A DNA stretch of 64,000 nucleotides from an uncultured Pelagibacteraceae bacterium (GTDB taxonomy: Bacteria > Pseudomonadota > Alphaproteobacteria > Pelagibacterales > Pelagibacteraceae), in the NCBI GenBank assembly GCA_902625715.1, contig CACOCP010000003.1, positions 1 through 64,000 on the forward strand, in the 5' to 3' direction. Numbering within the stretch: position 1 is the stretch's first letter; each line of letters opens with the position of its first letter. Below are positions 35,357-43,789 of the stretch, piece after piece. The position numbers and the translations under genes were made by a program. The notes beneath the pieces were generated by a model. The model saw only the letters and a list, made by a program, of their open reading frames with translations. It ran no database searches and was not told where the DNA came from.

Positions 35357-37069
35357 ATGAAAAGTAATAACGATTTGAGAGAAAATTTAGATTTCGCAAA
35401 AAAATTTTTTAAAAATAAAAATTTTGTTAAAGCAGAAAAATTGTATACAAAAATAATAAAGAAATTTCCTAACAATTTTGATGCTAATTATTTTATGGCC
35501 TCAATCAAAGCACAAAATAATAATTTCAATGAAGCTAAAGATTACATGGAGAAAGCTAATTCTATAAATCCAAATCTTCCAGAGTTAAATAATAATCTAG
35601 GGTTAGTATATTTAAACTTAAATGAAATAGGAAAGGCTTTAAAATATTTCCAAAAAGCAATTAGTTTAAATAAAAATTATTTAATTGCTTATACTAATCT
35701 TGGTATGGCGTATGTTAGTCTTAAAAAAGTTTCGGAGGCTAAGGAAAATTATCTCAAAGCGCTAGAAATTGATCCAAATAATCTTCTTGCAAACTATAAT
35801 TTTGCTAATTTATTGAAAAGATTAGGGGATCATGAAAATGCTGAAAATTTTTATAAAAAAGCAATAGAGATTAATCCAAATTATCTACCAGCTTATAATA
35901 ATGTTATGGATTTGTATGACAAATCAAATCAAAATGAAAAACTTCATGATCTAATAAATACTGCAGAAAAAATATTTTTAAATGACCAAGTAATTAAATC
36001 ATTTAAAGCTAAGCTACTCTTTAAAAATAAAAGTTATAAAGAGGTAGTAAGTTTAATAGAAAATACAGAATTTTTACCTGAGCAAATTGTTCAAAAACAG
36101 TCTAGCTATGAAGTCTTAGCTAAAAGCTATGATAAAGTCGGAGACTATGACAGGGCTTTTGAACTTTTTCAAATGTTGAACGACATAATGGATCAAGGTA
36201 AAGACCAAACAGTCGACAAAAAAATATATATAAAAACTACAAAAGATAGACTAAATTTTTTTAGTAATCCAAAAATATCCACTTGGAACCCTCCAAAAAT
36301 TTTAGATGATAGAAAAGATCCATATTTTTTAATAGGTTTTCCTAGATCTGGTACAACTTTGTTAGATACAATATTAAGAAGCCATCCGTCCATTGAGGTT
36401 TTAGAAGAAATACCAATAATAAATAGATTAATAGATCATCTTTATATAAACAAAGGTTTTGCCCTTGAAGATCTAGAAAATACTGATCTAAAATTAATAA
36501 AAGAGATGAGGGATTACTATTTTAATCAAATTGAAACCTATAAAAAAAATAAAAATAAAAAAATCACTATAGATAAAATGCCACTTAATCTTGTACATGT
36601 GGGTGAGATTTTAAGATTTTTTCCAAATGCTAAATTTATATTAGCTTTAAGACATCCATATGATTGTGTTTTGAGCTGCTTCATGCAGAATTTTATGCTC
36701 AATCATGCTATGGCTAACTTTCTTAATTTAGATGACTCATTAAATTTATATGACCTTACTATGTCATTGTGGAAAAAATATACCAATGTTTTTAAAATTG
36801 ATCATCATTTAATAAGATATGAAGATGTGGTCTCTAACTTTAAAAAAACAATCGGAGATCTTTTGAAATTTTTAAACGTAAAATGGTCTGATAATGTATC
36901 AGAATTTTATAAAACAGCTGAAAAAAGAGGAATAATTAACACTCCAAGTTATAATCAAGTAAGCCAACCTATTTATTCAAATTCTATGTATAGATGGAAA
37001 AATTATGAAAAGGAGTTTGCAAAATCAAATATTTCTTTAGAAAATTGGATTAAAGAATTTAATTACTAA
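35357..37069 (+). CDS. TPR-repeat sulfotransferase
   Basis: 570 aa in two parts. Residues about 1-270 are tetratricopeptide repeats (e.g. PELNNNLGLVYLNLNEIGKALKYFQKAISLN, then LLANYNFANLLKRLGDHENAENFYKKAIEIN). Residues about 315-560 form a PAPS-dependent sulfotransferase domain: FLIGFPRSGTTLLDTILRSHPSI (5'-phosphosulfate loop), ILALRHPYDCVLSCFMQNF (3'-phosphate loop) and HLIRYEDVVSNF. The acceptor is unknown; a glycan or polar head group is possible. No signal peptide is seen, so it is probably cytosolic. Probably co-transcribed with yggS. Confidence 0.87.
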   Translation: MKSNNDLRENLDFAKKFFKNKNFVKAEKLYTKIIKKFPNNFDANYFMASIKAQNNNFNEAKDYMEKANSINPNLPELNNNLGLVYLNLNEIGKALKYFQKAISLNKNYLIAYTNLGMAYVSLKKVSEAKENYLKALEIDPNNLLANYNFANLLKRLGDHENAENFYKKAIEINPNYLPAYNNVMDLYDKSNQNEKLHDLINTAEKIFLNDQVIKSFKAKLLFKNKSYKEVVSLIENTEFLPEQIVQKQSSYEVLAKSYDKVGDYDRAFELFQMLNDIMDQGKDQTVDKKIYIKTTKDRLNFFSNPKISTWNPPKILDDRKDPYFLIGFPRSGTTLLDTILRSHPSIEVLEEIPIINRLIDHLYINKGFALEDLENTDLKLIKEMRDYYFNQIETYKKNKNKKITIDKMPLNLVHVGEILRFFPNAKFILALRHPYDCVLSCFMQNFMLNHAMANFLNLDDSLNLYDLTMSLWKKYTNVFKIDHHLIRYEDVVSNFKKTIGDLLKFLNVKWSDNVSEFYKTAEKRGIINTPSYNQVSQPIYSNSMYRWKNYEKEFAKSNISLENWIKEFNY

Positions 37070-37075
37070 TTAAAT

Positions 37076-37570
37076 TTATCTCAATATTCTTATTTTTGTT
37101 TTTTTATTAATTAACTTTATCAAAATTAAAAAATCTTTTTTTGATAAAGCAATACACCCTGCAGTAGGTTGATAATTTTTTGTTAAGTGAATAAAGATTG
37201 CGCTTCCTTTTTTTGGTATAGTCTTGTTATAATTGTATTTTATTACTAAGAGAAAGTCATATTTATAGTCTTTTCGAAATAATTTTTCATAACCTATATT
37301 TTTATCAATTTTCATTAATTTGTTATAATTTTTGTGGTTAACATCATTGCACCAGGCCATATTTTTATCAATTTTATGAGTCTTTAGACTTGTAAGTGGC
37401 TTTTCAAATCTGTCAGCTCTATAGAAGAGATCTCCCAAATCAAATATTCCAATTGGAGTTTTTTTATCGCCCTCAATTTTTTTTTTGGAGAAATTATTTT
37501 TTCCAATACAACACCTAAACCTAAAATCTTTAAATAAAAGAGTATGTTTATTTTTGACAATAATTGTCAT
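37076..37570 (-). CDS. L,D-transpeptidase (YkuD domain)
   Basis: Cross-links peptidoglycan or attaches proteins to it. I take the ATG at 37570 (MTIIVKNKHTLLFKDFRFRCCIG), 164 aa; the longer track start runs into the divergent regulator gene. Seen: KKTPIGIFDLGDLFY and the catalytic block GSAIFIHLTKNYQPTAGCIALSKKDF with the His and nucleophilic Cys. No N-terminal signal peptide is visible, unusual for an envelope enzyme. Similar signal-less YkuD proteins of the L,D-peptidoglycan group exist. Ends 6 bp from the sulfotransferase stop. Confidence 0.85.
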   Translation of the reverse strand: MTIIVKNKHTLLFKDFRFRCCIGKNNFSKKKIEGDKKTPIGIFDLGDLFYRADRFEKPLTSLKTHKIDKNMAWCNDVNHKNYNKLMKIDKNIGYEKLFRKDYKYDFLLVIKYNYNKTIPKKGSAIFIHLTKNYQPTAGCIALSKKDFLILIKLINKKTKIRILR

Positions 37571-37586
37571 AGATTCACTATATACC

Positions 37587-38162
37587 ATGACAAAAAAATT
37601 AATAATTTTTAGATACAAAGAACTATTTAATATACTTGAAGAAATAAAGGAAAATTTTGAATTTAAATTGGAATTTTATGAGAAGGAGAGAGAATTAGAA
37701 AAATTAGAAAATGATAATTTAAGTGATTACTTAGTGATTGCTAAAAAAAAATTATCAAATTTAAAAAAGCAGATTATAATTGATAAATCTCCAATTAATA
37801 TTAACGATCTTATTCAAACTTTAAATATCAATTTTTTAAAGTCAAAATTTATAGAACAATCTAAAATAGATTTAGGAAGATATTATTTAGATCTTAATTC
37901 AAGAATATTAAATCAAAATGAAAAGGAACTTGAGCTGACAGAAAAAGAGAGCTCTATATTAATTTTTTTAAAACAGTCTAAAGATCCAGTGAAAATTGAT
38001 CAGCTTCAAGAAAAGGTTTGGGGATATAAATCTGAACTTGAAACCCATACAGTTGAAACTCACGTATATCGTCTTAGAAAGAAAATAAACGATAAATTCT
38101 ACGATAATGAATTTATTATAAGTGATAAAAAGGGTTATTTTTTAAATGAAAAAAAAAAATAG
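37587..38162 (+). CDS. Orphan OmpR-type winged-helix protein with degenerate N-terminal domain
   Basis: 191 aa from the ATG at 37587; the track's 37485 start lies inside the divergent transpeptidase gene. Residues about 110-190 are a Trans_reg_C winged helix: LELTEKESSILIFLKQSKDPVKIDQLQEKVWGY, HTVETHVYRLRKKIND and IISDKKGYFL. The first 100 residues, where a receiver would be, are lysine-rich and show no DD...D...K pattern, so phosphorylation looks impossible. No histidine kinase is adjacent. It may act as a constitutive or ligand-controlled regulator. The next gene begins within its last codons. Confidence 0.8.
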   Translation: MTKKLIIFRYKELFNILEEIKENFEFKLEFYEKERELEKLENDNLSDYLVIAKKKLSNLKKQIIIDKSPININDLIQTLNINFLKSKFIEQSKIDLGRYYLDLNSRILNQNEKELELTEKESSILIFLKQSKDPVKIDQLQEKVWGYKSELETHTVETHVYRLRKKINDKFYDNEFIISDKKGYFLNEKKK

Positions 38163-38250
38163 TGTTGCTAAAGAACTTTTTTCTAAAAAGTACAAGCCGA
38201 GAGTTGTTAAACCGAAAAAAGGTAAAGGGAGCTTTAAAAGAAAAAAATAA
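38146..38250 (+). CDS. ArfA-like alternative ribosome-rescue factor (34 aa, not in the ORF track)
   Basis: An ATG at 38146, in the +1 frame relative to the end of the regulator gene, opens a 34-codon frame ending TAA. The product is very basic: NSVAKELFSKKYKPRVV, then KPKKGKGSFKRKK. It lines up with E. coli ArfA, which as I recall reads [29 protein letters not shown]: the N-A/V-xxLL-xxxFxxRVVxxKKGKGS-F/Y-xRK pattern is shared. ArfA recruits RF2 to stalled ribosomes. Here a stop codon follows the KGKGS motif closely, so the encoded form equals the naturally truncated active form. It overlaps the regulator by 17 bp through an A11 tract. Confidence 0.72.
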   Translation: MKKKNSVAKELFSKKYKPRVVKPKKGKGSFKRKK

Positions 38251-38253
38251 TAT

Positions 38254-39183
38254 TTAAAGTCTTGCACCTATTTGTTGAATAACTTTCGACGACATTTCTG
38301 TCCCTTTTTCTAAGCTATCTTTCAATGACATATTATTTACATGCCCATGCAAAAAACCTCCTGCGAAAAGATCTCCAGCACCAGTTAAATCAACAATTTT
38401 TAAACCTTCTTTTATACCACACTCAACAACTTCATCTCCATTAACCGCTACAGCACCCTTTTCGCCTCTTGTTACAACAACTGTTTTACTGAGTGATTTG
38501 GAAAATGTTATTACATCATCAAAACTTTTTGCATCGATAAGCGACATTATTTCTTGCTCATTGGCAAAGGTAATATCTAGTTTATTTTTTACCAATTCTA
38601 AAAAGTGTGGTTTGTGTCTATCTACACAAAATTGATCAGATAAAGACATTGCCACTTTGTTTGCACTTTGAATTGCTTTTTCAAATGCCTTTTTTGGATC
38701 CCCTTCATCCCAGAGATATCCCTCTAAAAGAATAATCTCACTTCTTTTTACTGCGTCTGAACTTACATCGTCTTCATTAATTTTTCCTGCAGTTCCTAAA
38801 AATGTACACATTGTTCTTTCAGAGTCTGGTGTCACTAAAATTAAACAAGTACCTGTAGGCAGTGCCTCCTTTTTCTTGTCATAAATATATTTAACGTTTT
38901 CTTGTTTTAAACCCTCTTCGTATTTTTCACCCAATTTATCATCGCTTACTTTTCCAATAAATCCTACTTCATTTCCAAGTTGTGATAGACCAACAATAGA
39001 ATTAGCAACAGAACCACCTGAAACAGTTTTTTCGATTTTAAGATTTTTTAATAAACTTTGAAATTCACTCTCATCAAAAATTAACTTCATTGTACTTTTT
39101 GTTAATCCATTTTTTGAAATAAAATCTTCATCCACTTTGCAAATTACATCTACAATTGCGTTTCCTATTCCTAATATTTTCAT
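38254..39183 (-). CDS. PfkB-family sugar/nucleoside kinase (adenosine kinase-like)
   Basis: 309-aa ribokinase-fold kinase. Seen: ILGIGNAIVDVICKVDEDF, the substrate-side SGGSVANSIVGLSQLGNEVGFIGKVSDD, GTCLILVTPDSERTMCTFLGTAG, VVTRGEKGAVAV and the catalytic anion hole DLTGAGDLFAGGFLHG. This subgroup is common in alphaproteobacteria and is usually labelled adenosine kinase; the substrate is not certain. Last gene of the minus-strand run after nth, 2 bp from it. Confidence 0.9.
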   Translation of the reverse strand: MKILGIGNAIVDVICKVDEDFISKNGLTKSTMKLIFDESEFQSLLKNLKIEKTVSGGSVANSIVGLSQLGNEVGFIGKVSDDKLGEKYEEGLKQENVKYIYDKKKEALPTGTCLILVTPDSERTMCTFLGTAGKINEDDVSSDAVKRSEIILLEGYLWDEGDPKKAFEKAIQSANKVAMSLSDQFCVDRHKPHFLELVKNKLDITFANEQEIMSLIDAKSFDDVITFSKSLSKTVVVTRGEKGAVAVNGDEVVECGIKEGLKIVDLTGAGDLFAGGFLHGHVNNMSLKDSLEKGTEMSSKVIQQIGARL

Positions 39184-39185
39184 TT

Positions 39186-39839
39186 TTATGCTTTCTTTGT
39201 TTTAAGAGGTTTTTTTCTTTTAGGATAACAAGTAGTACAAATTTTACAAGCAATTCCATAACATTCTCTTGCTTTGCAGTACTCTCGTCCATAATAAATT
39301 ATTTGGAGGTGTAATTTATTCCAATATTTTTTTGGGAATAATCTTTTAAGGTCCTTTTCAGTTTGTACTACATTTTTTCCATTTGTAAGTCCCCATCTTT
39401 GAGCCAATCTATGAATATGAGTATCAATAGGAAAAGCTGGAAAGCCAAATCCTTGTGACATGACTACACTTGCAGTTTTATGGCCAACACCAGGTAATTT
39501 TTCTAAATCTTCAAAGGTTTTGGGGACTTTTCCATTATAATTTTTTACTAAAATTTTTGACAAAATATAAATACTTTTTGCTTTAATTCTAAAAATTCCA
39601 ATTTTTTGTATTAGTTTTTCTATTTTTTTTCTACCAAGTTTAACAAAATGTTCTGGTCTATAATACTTTGTATAAATATCTTTAGTCACATTATTTACAT
39701 TTTTGTCAGTACACTGAGCAGACAAAAGGACAGAGATTAGAAGTGTAAAAATATTTTTGTGTTTTAATGGAATTGGTGTTTTAGGATAAAATTTATTAAG
39801 CTTTTTTAAAACTATTTTAGCCCTTTGGACTTCATTCAT
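39186..39839 (-). CDS. nth: Endonuclease III (DNA glycosylase/AP lyase)
   Basis: Base-excision enzyme for oxidised pyrimidines (217 aa). Seen: LISVLLSAQCTDKNVN, HhH motif LEKLPGVGHKTASVVM with the catalytic Lys, and FPIDTHIHRLAQRWGL with the catalytic Asp. The C-terminal cysteine cluster reads CKARECYGIACKICTTC, which does not follow the C-x6-C-x2-C-x5-C spacing of E. coli Nth. It may still hold a 4Fe-4S cluster. Start overlaps dapB by one base. Confidence 0.94.
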   Translation of the reverse strand: MNEVQRAKIVLKKLNKFYPKTPIPLKHKNIFTLLISVLLSAQCTDKNVNNVTKDIYTKYYRPEHFVKLGRKKIEKLIQKIGIFRIKAKSIYILSKILVKNYNGKVPKTFEDLEKLPGVGHKTASVVMSQGFGFPAFPIDTHIHRLAQRWGLTNGKNVVQTEKDLKRLFPKKYWNKLHLQIIYYGREYCKARECYGIACKICTTCYPKRKKPLKTKKA

Positions 39840-40615
39840 TATTCAAAATTTAATACATCTCTCATTGAATAAAGACCTGATTTTTTTGATTTTAGCCACT
39901 TTGCAGCTGTGATTGCTCCTTCTGAATAAAGAGCTCTATCAAAAGCTTCATGGTTGAGCGTGATTATCTCTTTACCACTAGAAAATTTAACCTCATGTTC
40001 TCCGATAATTTCATCTTTCCTAATCGAATTAAAATTTATCTTTTTGCTATATGGAAATATTTTCTTATTTAGAAATTTTTTTCCAAGTAATTTATAAAAG
40101 TCTTTATTTTTACCAACAGCTATACCTTTACCAAGCATTAAAGCAGTTCCTGATGGAAAATCTTTTTTATGTTTGTGATGAACTTCAAAAACCTTACTTA
40201 AATATTTATCCCCAAGTGCTCTTGATGCAATTTCGGTTAAATACATTAAAAGATTTATTCCAAGACTCATATTACCTGCCTTTAAAATAGGTATTTTTTT
40301 TGAAATTTTTTTAATCTTATCTTCTTCAGTCTTAGTAAAACCAGTGGTTCCAATAACAACTCTTTTCTTTAATTTTGAAGCTATTTTTAAAACTTCAAAG
40401 GTGCATTTAGGCACTGTAAAATCTATTATTACGTCTGTTTTTTTAAACACATTTTCGTTGTTTAATTGTGGTTTAATTCCAACTATCTTTTTTTTTATTA
40501 ATATATTTTCAGTTAAACCAACAAGTTTTGTAGCACTGTCAGATTTTATAGATTTTATTAGTTGCTGGCCCATTCTCCCCATGCACCCAGTTATTACTAA
40601 ATTTATTTTTTTCAT
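39839..40615 (-). CDS. dapB: 4-hydroxy-tetrahydrodipicolinate reductase
   Basis: NAD(P)H-dependent step of lysine and meso-diaminopimelate synthesis. Seen: VITGCMGRMGQQLIKSI (Rossmann loop), VIIDFTVPKCTFEVL, VVIGTTGFTKTEEDKI, the catalytic EVHHKHKKDFPSGTALMLGK with His-His and Lys, and the C-terminal EGAITAAKWL. Complete at 258 aa. Lies 37 bp after dnaJ; the dnaJ-dapB linkage is common in proteobacteria. Confidence 0.96.
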   Translation of the reverse strand: MKKINLVITGCMGRMGQQLIKSIKSDSATKLVGLTENILIKKKIVGIKPQLNNENVFKKTDVIIDFTVPKCTFEVLKIASKLKKRVVIGTTGFTKTEEDKIKKISKKIPILKAGNMSLGINLLMYLTEIASRALGDKYLSKVFEVHHKHKKDFPSGTALMLGKGIAVGKNKDFYKLLGKKFLNKKIFPYSKKINFNSIRKDEIIGEHEVKFSSGKEIITLNHEAFDRALYSEGAITAAKWLKSKKSGLYSMRDVLNFE

Positions 40616-40652
40616 TTAAAAATTTAAAGATAACTTAGATTAGCATTAACCT

Positions 40653-41777
40653 TTAGTTTTGCCAGAAACTTTTAGCTTTTTGAAAGAATTTTTTAATACT
40701 TGGGTTAGATTTCTCATTTTCAATTTCTCTAAATTTTTCTAGTAGTTCTTTTTGCTCCTTATTTAATGAAACTGGAACTTCTGTATTTACTTGAACATAA
40801 AGATCACCATAATCTCCACCCCTCATATAAGGCATACCTTTTGCCCTTAATCTAAATTGCTTTCCACTTTGAGTTCCAGCCGGAATTTTTATTTTTGCCT
40901 TTCCTCCATCAATAGTGGGTATTTCAATAGAAGTTCCTAAAGCTGCGTCTGCAATTGAAATGGGACATTCAAAAAATAAGTTTTCATCAGACCTTTTAAA
41001 TAATTCATGTGAGTGGACATTTATAAATAAATATAAGTCTCCATTACTCCCACCTCTTGAGCCTGCTTCACCTTTGCCAGACAACCTAATTCTTGTTCCA
41101 TCATCAACGCCTTTTGGAATTGTAACTGATAGTCTCTTTGAGGCTTGTTTTTTTCCTTGCCCACCACAACTTCCACATGGATGAGTTATCATCTCGCCAG
41201 AGCCAGAGCACTGAGGGCAAGTTTGTTGGACAGTAAAAAACCCTTGGCTTGATCTTACTTGTCCATGACCTCCACACATATTACACGCACCAGCGTTATG
41301 ACCTGGTTTAGAGCCAGAGCCACTACAAGTGTCACATTTTTCTGTTGTTGAAAACTTAATATCCTGTTTTTTACCAGAAAAGGCTTCCTCTAAGGTGATA
41401 GATAAATCATATCTTAAATCAGAACCTCTGTTATTAGATCTTCTCGATCTTCTTCCTCCACCAAAGCCTTCTCCAAAAAAATCCTCAAATATATCTGAAA
41501 AATGATTTGAAAAATCAAAGTTTCCAAAACCTCCTCTTCCACCACCACCATTTTCGAAAGCTGCGTGTCCAAAATTATCGTAGTTCTGTTTTCTTTCAGA
41601 ATTTGATAAAACGTGGTAAGCCTCTGAAGCCTCTTTAAACTTTTCCTCAGCTGCTTTATCGCCTTTATTTTTATCTGGATGAAATTTGACTGCTAATTTT
41701 CTGTAAGCTGATTTAATTTGATCAGCTGAAGCACCTTTATTAACTCCCAAGACGTCATAATAATCTCTCTTTGCCAT
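40653..41777 (-). CDS. dnaJ: Chaperone DnaJ (Hsp40)
   Basis: Co-chaperone that delivers substrates to DnaK (374 aa). Seen: J-domain with HPD (AVKFHPDKNKGD), a Gly/Phe-rich region (GGGGRGGFGNFDF), four zinc-finger CxxCxGxG repeats (CDTCSGSG, CNMCGGHG, CPQCSGSG, CGSCGGQG), and the C-terminal substrate domains. Separated from dnaK by 28 bp without a terminator, so the two are co-transcribed. Confidence 0.98.
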   Translation of the reverse strand: MAKRDYYDVLGVNKGASADQIKSAYRKLAVKFHPDKNKGDKAAEEKFKEASEAYHVLSNSERKQNYDNFGHAAFENGGGGRGGFGNFDFSNHFSDIFEDFFGEGFGGGRRSRRSNNRGSDLRYDLSITLEEAFSGKKQDIKFSTTEKCDTCSGSGSKPGHNAGACNMCGGHGQVRSSQGFFTVQQTCPQCSGSGEMITHPCGSCGGQGKKQASKRLSVTIPKGVDDGTRIRLSGKGEAGSRGGSNGDLYLFINVHSHELFKRSDENLFFECPISIADAALGTSIEIPTIDGGKAKIKIPAGTQSGKQFRLRAKGMPYMRGGDYGDLYVQVNTEVPVSLNKEQKELLEKFREIENEKSNPSIKKFFQKAKSFWQN

Positions 41778-41805
41778 AACAGGTTATAGACAAATAGTTG
41801 TTAGT

Positions 41806-43731
41806 CTAGGCGCTTTTCTCTTTATTCTCGTCTTTTACTTCTTCAAAGTCAGCATCAACAACATTGTCGTCTTTTTTGTTTTCTCCTTTAGAATCATCTT
41901 TTGGAGCATCATCTGGTTTAGCACCTTGTTGTGATTTATAAATTGCTTCACCAAGCTTCATGGATGCTTGAACTAGGTCTTGCGTTTTCTTTTTTATTTC
42001 TTCTAAATCAGTTCCTTTAAGTGAATTTCTTAGGTTTGCGGATGCATCTTCTATAGCTTTTTTGTCAGCATCAGAAACTTTACTTCCATGTTCTTTTAAA
42101 TTTTTTTCAGTTGAATGTAATAAAGTATCAGCTTGGTTTCTTGCATCAACAGCTTCTCTTTTTTTCTTGTCTGCTTCCTTATTGCTCTCTGCGTCTTTTA
42201 CCATTTGATTGATTTCTTCATCACTTAAACCGCCGGATGCTTGAATTTGAATTTTTTGTTCTTTACCAGTTCCTTTGTCTTTAGCTGAAACGTTAACAAT
42301 ACCATTTGCATCAATATCGAATGTTACTTCAATTTGAGGAACTCCTCTAGGCGCTGGCGCAATTCCAACTAGTTCAAAATTTCCAAGAACTTTATTGTCT
42401 GTTGCCATCTCTCTTTCACCTTGCAAAACTCTTATTGATACAGCCGGCTGATTATCCTCTGCAGTCGAGAAAACTTGGCTTTTCTTCGTGGGAATAGTTG
42501 TATTCTTCTCAATTAATTTTGTTGATACACCACCTAATGTTTCAATTCCTAGTGATAACGGAGTTACATCTAACAATAATACGTCTTTAACATCCCCCTG
42601 TAATACACCTGCTTGAATAGCAGCTCCCATAGCAACAACCTCATCTGGGTTTACAGATTTATTAGGATCTTTACCAAAAAAGTTTTTTACTTCTTCAACT
42701 ACTTTAGGCATTCTTGTCATACCACCAACTAAAACAATCTCGTCTATTTCACTTGCTGAAAGACCAGCGTCTTTTAATGCAGTTTGGCAAGGTGGTATTG
42801 TTCTAGAAATCAAATCTTCAACAAGAGCCTCCAATTTTGCTCTAGTCATTTTTAAATTTATATGTTTTGGACCTGTTTTGTCAGCTGTTATAAAAGGTAA
42901 ATTTATTTCAGTTTGCGCAGCAGATGATAATTCAATTTTTGCTTTTTCTGCAGCTTCTTTGAGTCTTTGGAGTGCTAGCTTATCTGATTTTAAATCAATA
43001 CCATTTTCTTTTTTAAATTCCGTAAGAAGATACTCAACAATCGTGTTATCAAAATCTTCGCCACCTAAGAATGTGTCCCCATTAGTAGATTTTACTTCAA
43101 ATACGCCATCACCTAATTCAAGAATTGAAACGTCAAAAGTTCCACCACCTAAATCGTATACTGCAATTTTTTTATTTGTTTTTTTATCTAATCCATATGC
43201 AAGCGATGCTGCAGTTGGTTCATTAATAATTCTTAAGACTTCAAGACCAGCTATTTTTCCTGCATCCTTTGTTGCTTGTCTTTGTGCGTCGTTGAAATAT
43301 GCTGGAACTGTTATTACTGCTTGTTTTACCTCTTGGCCTAAGTATTTTTCTGCTGTCTCCTTCATTTTTTGAAGCGTGAATGCTGATATTTGAGAAGGTG
43401 AATACTTTGTGCCTTTTGCCTCTATCCAAGCATCACCTTTGTCTGAATTAACTATTTTAAATGGAGCTGTCTCAACATCTTTTTTAACAGTTGGATCTTC
43501 AAAATTTCTACCAATTAATCTTTTAACAGCAAATATAGTGTTTTCAGGATTTGTTACCGCTTGTCTTTTTGCTGGTTGTCCAACTAATTTTTCATCTCCA
43601 TCAGTAAACGCAACAACGGATGGAGTAGTTCTCGCACCTTCTGCGTTTTCTAAAACTTTTGCTTGTGTACCTTCCATTACGGCGACACAAGAATTAGTTG
43701 TTCCTAAATCAATTCCAATTACTTTACTCAT
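41806..43731 (-). CDS. dnaK: Chaperone DnaK (Hsp70)
   Basis: ATP-driven folding chaperone (641 aa). Seen: [59 protein letters not shown], linker [19 protein letters not shown], substrate-binding domain and the C-terminal [12 protein letters not shown] tail that ends most DnaKs (followed here by KDENKEKSA). A probable heat-shock promoter lies 19-46 bp upstream and an AAAGGAAA site precedes the ATG. Confidence 0.98.
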   Translation of the reverse strand: MSKVIGIDLGTTNSCVAVMEGTQAKVLENAEGARTTPSVVAFTDGDEKLVGQPAKRQAVTNPENTIFAVKRLIGRNFEDPTVKKDVETAPFKIVNSDKGDAWIEAKGTKYSPSQISAFTLQKMKETAEKYLGQEVKQAVITVPAYFNDAQRQATKDAGKIAGLEVLRIINEPTAASLAYGLDKKTNKKIAVYDLGGGTFDVSILELGDGVFEVKSTNGDTFLGGEDFDNTIVEYLLTEFKKENGIDLKSDKLALQRLKEAAEKAKIELSSAAQTEINLPFITADKTGPKHINLKMTRAKLEALVEDLISRTIPPCQTALKDAGLSASEIDEIVLVGGMTRMPKVVEEVKNFFGKDPNKSVNPDEVVAMGAAIQAGVLQGDVKDVLLLDVTPLSLGIETLGGVSTKLIEKNTTIPTKKSQVFSTAEDNQPAVSIRVLQGEREMATDNKVLGNFELVGIAPAPRGVPQIEVTFDIDANGIVNVSAKDKGTGKEQKIQIQASGGLSDEEINQMVKDAESNKEADKKKREAVDARNQADTLLHSTEKNLKEHGSKVSDADKKAIEDASANLRNSLKGTDLEEIKKKTQDLVQASMKLGEAIYKSQQGAKPDDAPKDDSKGENKKDDNVVDADFEEVKDENKEKSA

Positions 43732-43749
43732 ATTAATTTCCTTTGCTTC

Positions 43750-43777
43750 ATATAAGTGTTAATTTTACAACTACAAG
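43750..43777 (-). promoter_or_regulatory. Possible sigma-32 promoter of dnaKJ
   Basis: On the gene strand: CTTGTA, 14 bp, ACTTATAT. This fits the alphaproteobacterial heat-shock form (CTTG, then CYTATNT) better than the E. coli -10. The 14-bp spacing equals that at hslV and grpE. The predicted start gives a leader of about 12 nt containing the AAAGGAAA site. A second CTTGAT lies 11 bp further upstream. Confidence 0.42.
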
Positions 43778-43789
43778 CATCCATCAAGA

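Noticed and set aside
37485-37586. Upstream start of the orphan regulator
   Set aside because: The extra 34 residues lie over the coding region of the divergent L,D-transpeptidase; MTKKLIIF at 37587 is the sensible start.
42878-43372. 164-aa plus-strand ORF inside dnaK
   Set aside because: Long antisense frame produced by dnaK codon structure. The opposite-strand product is certain and this one has no family features.
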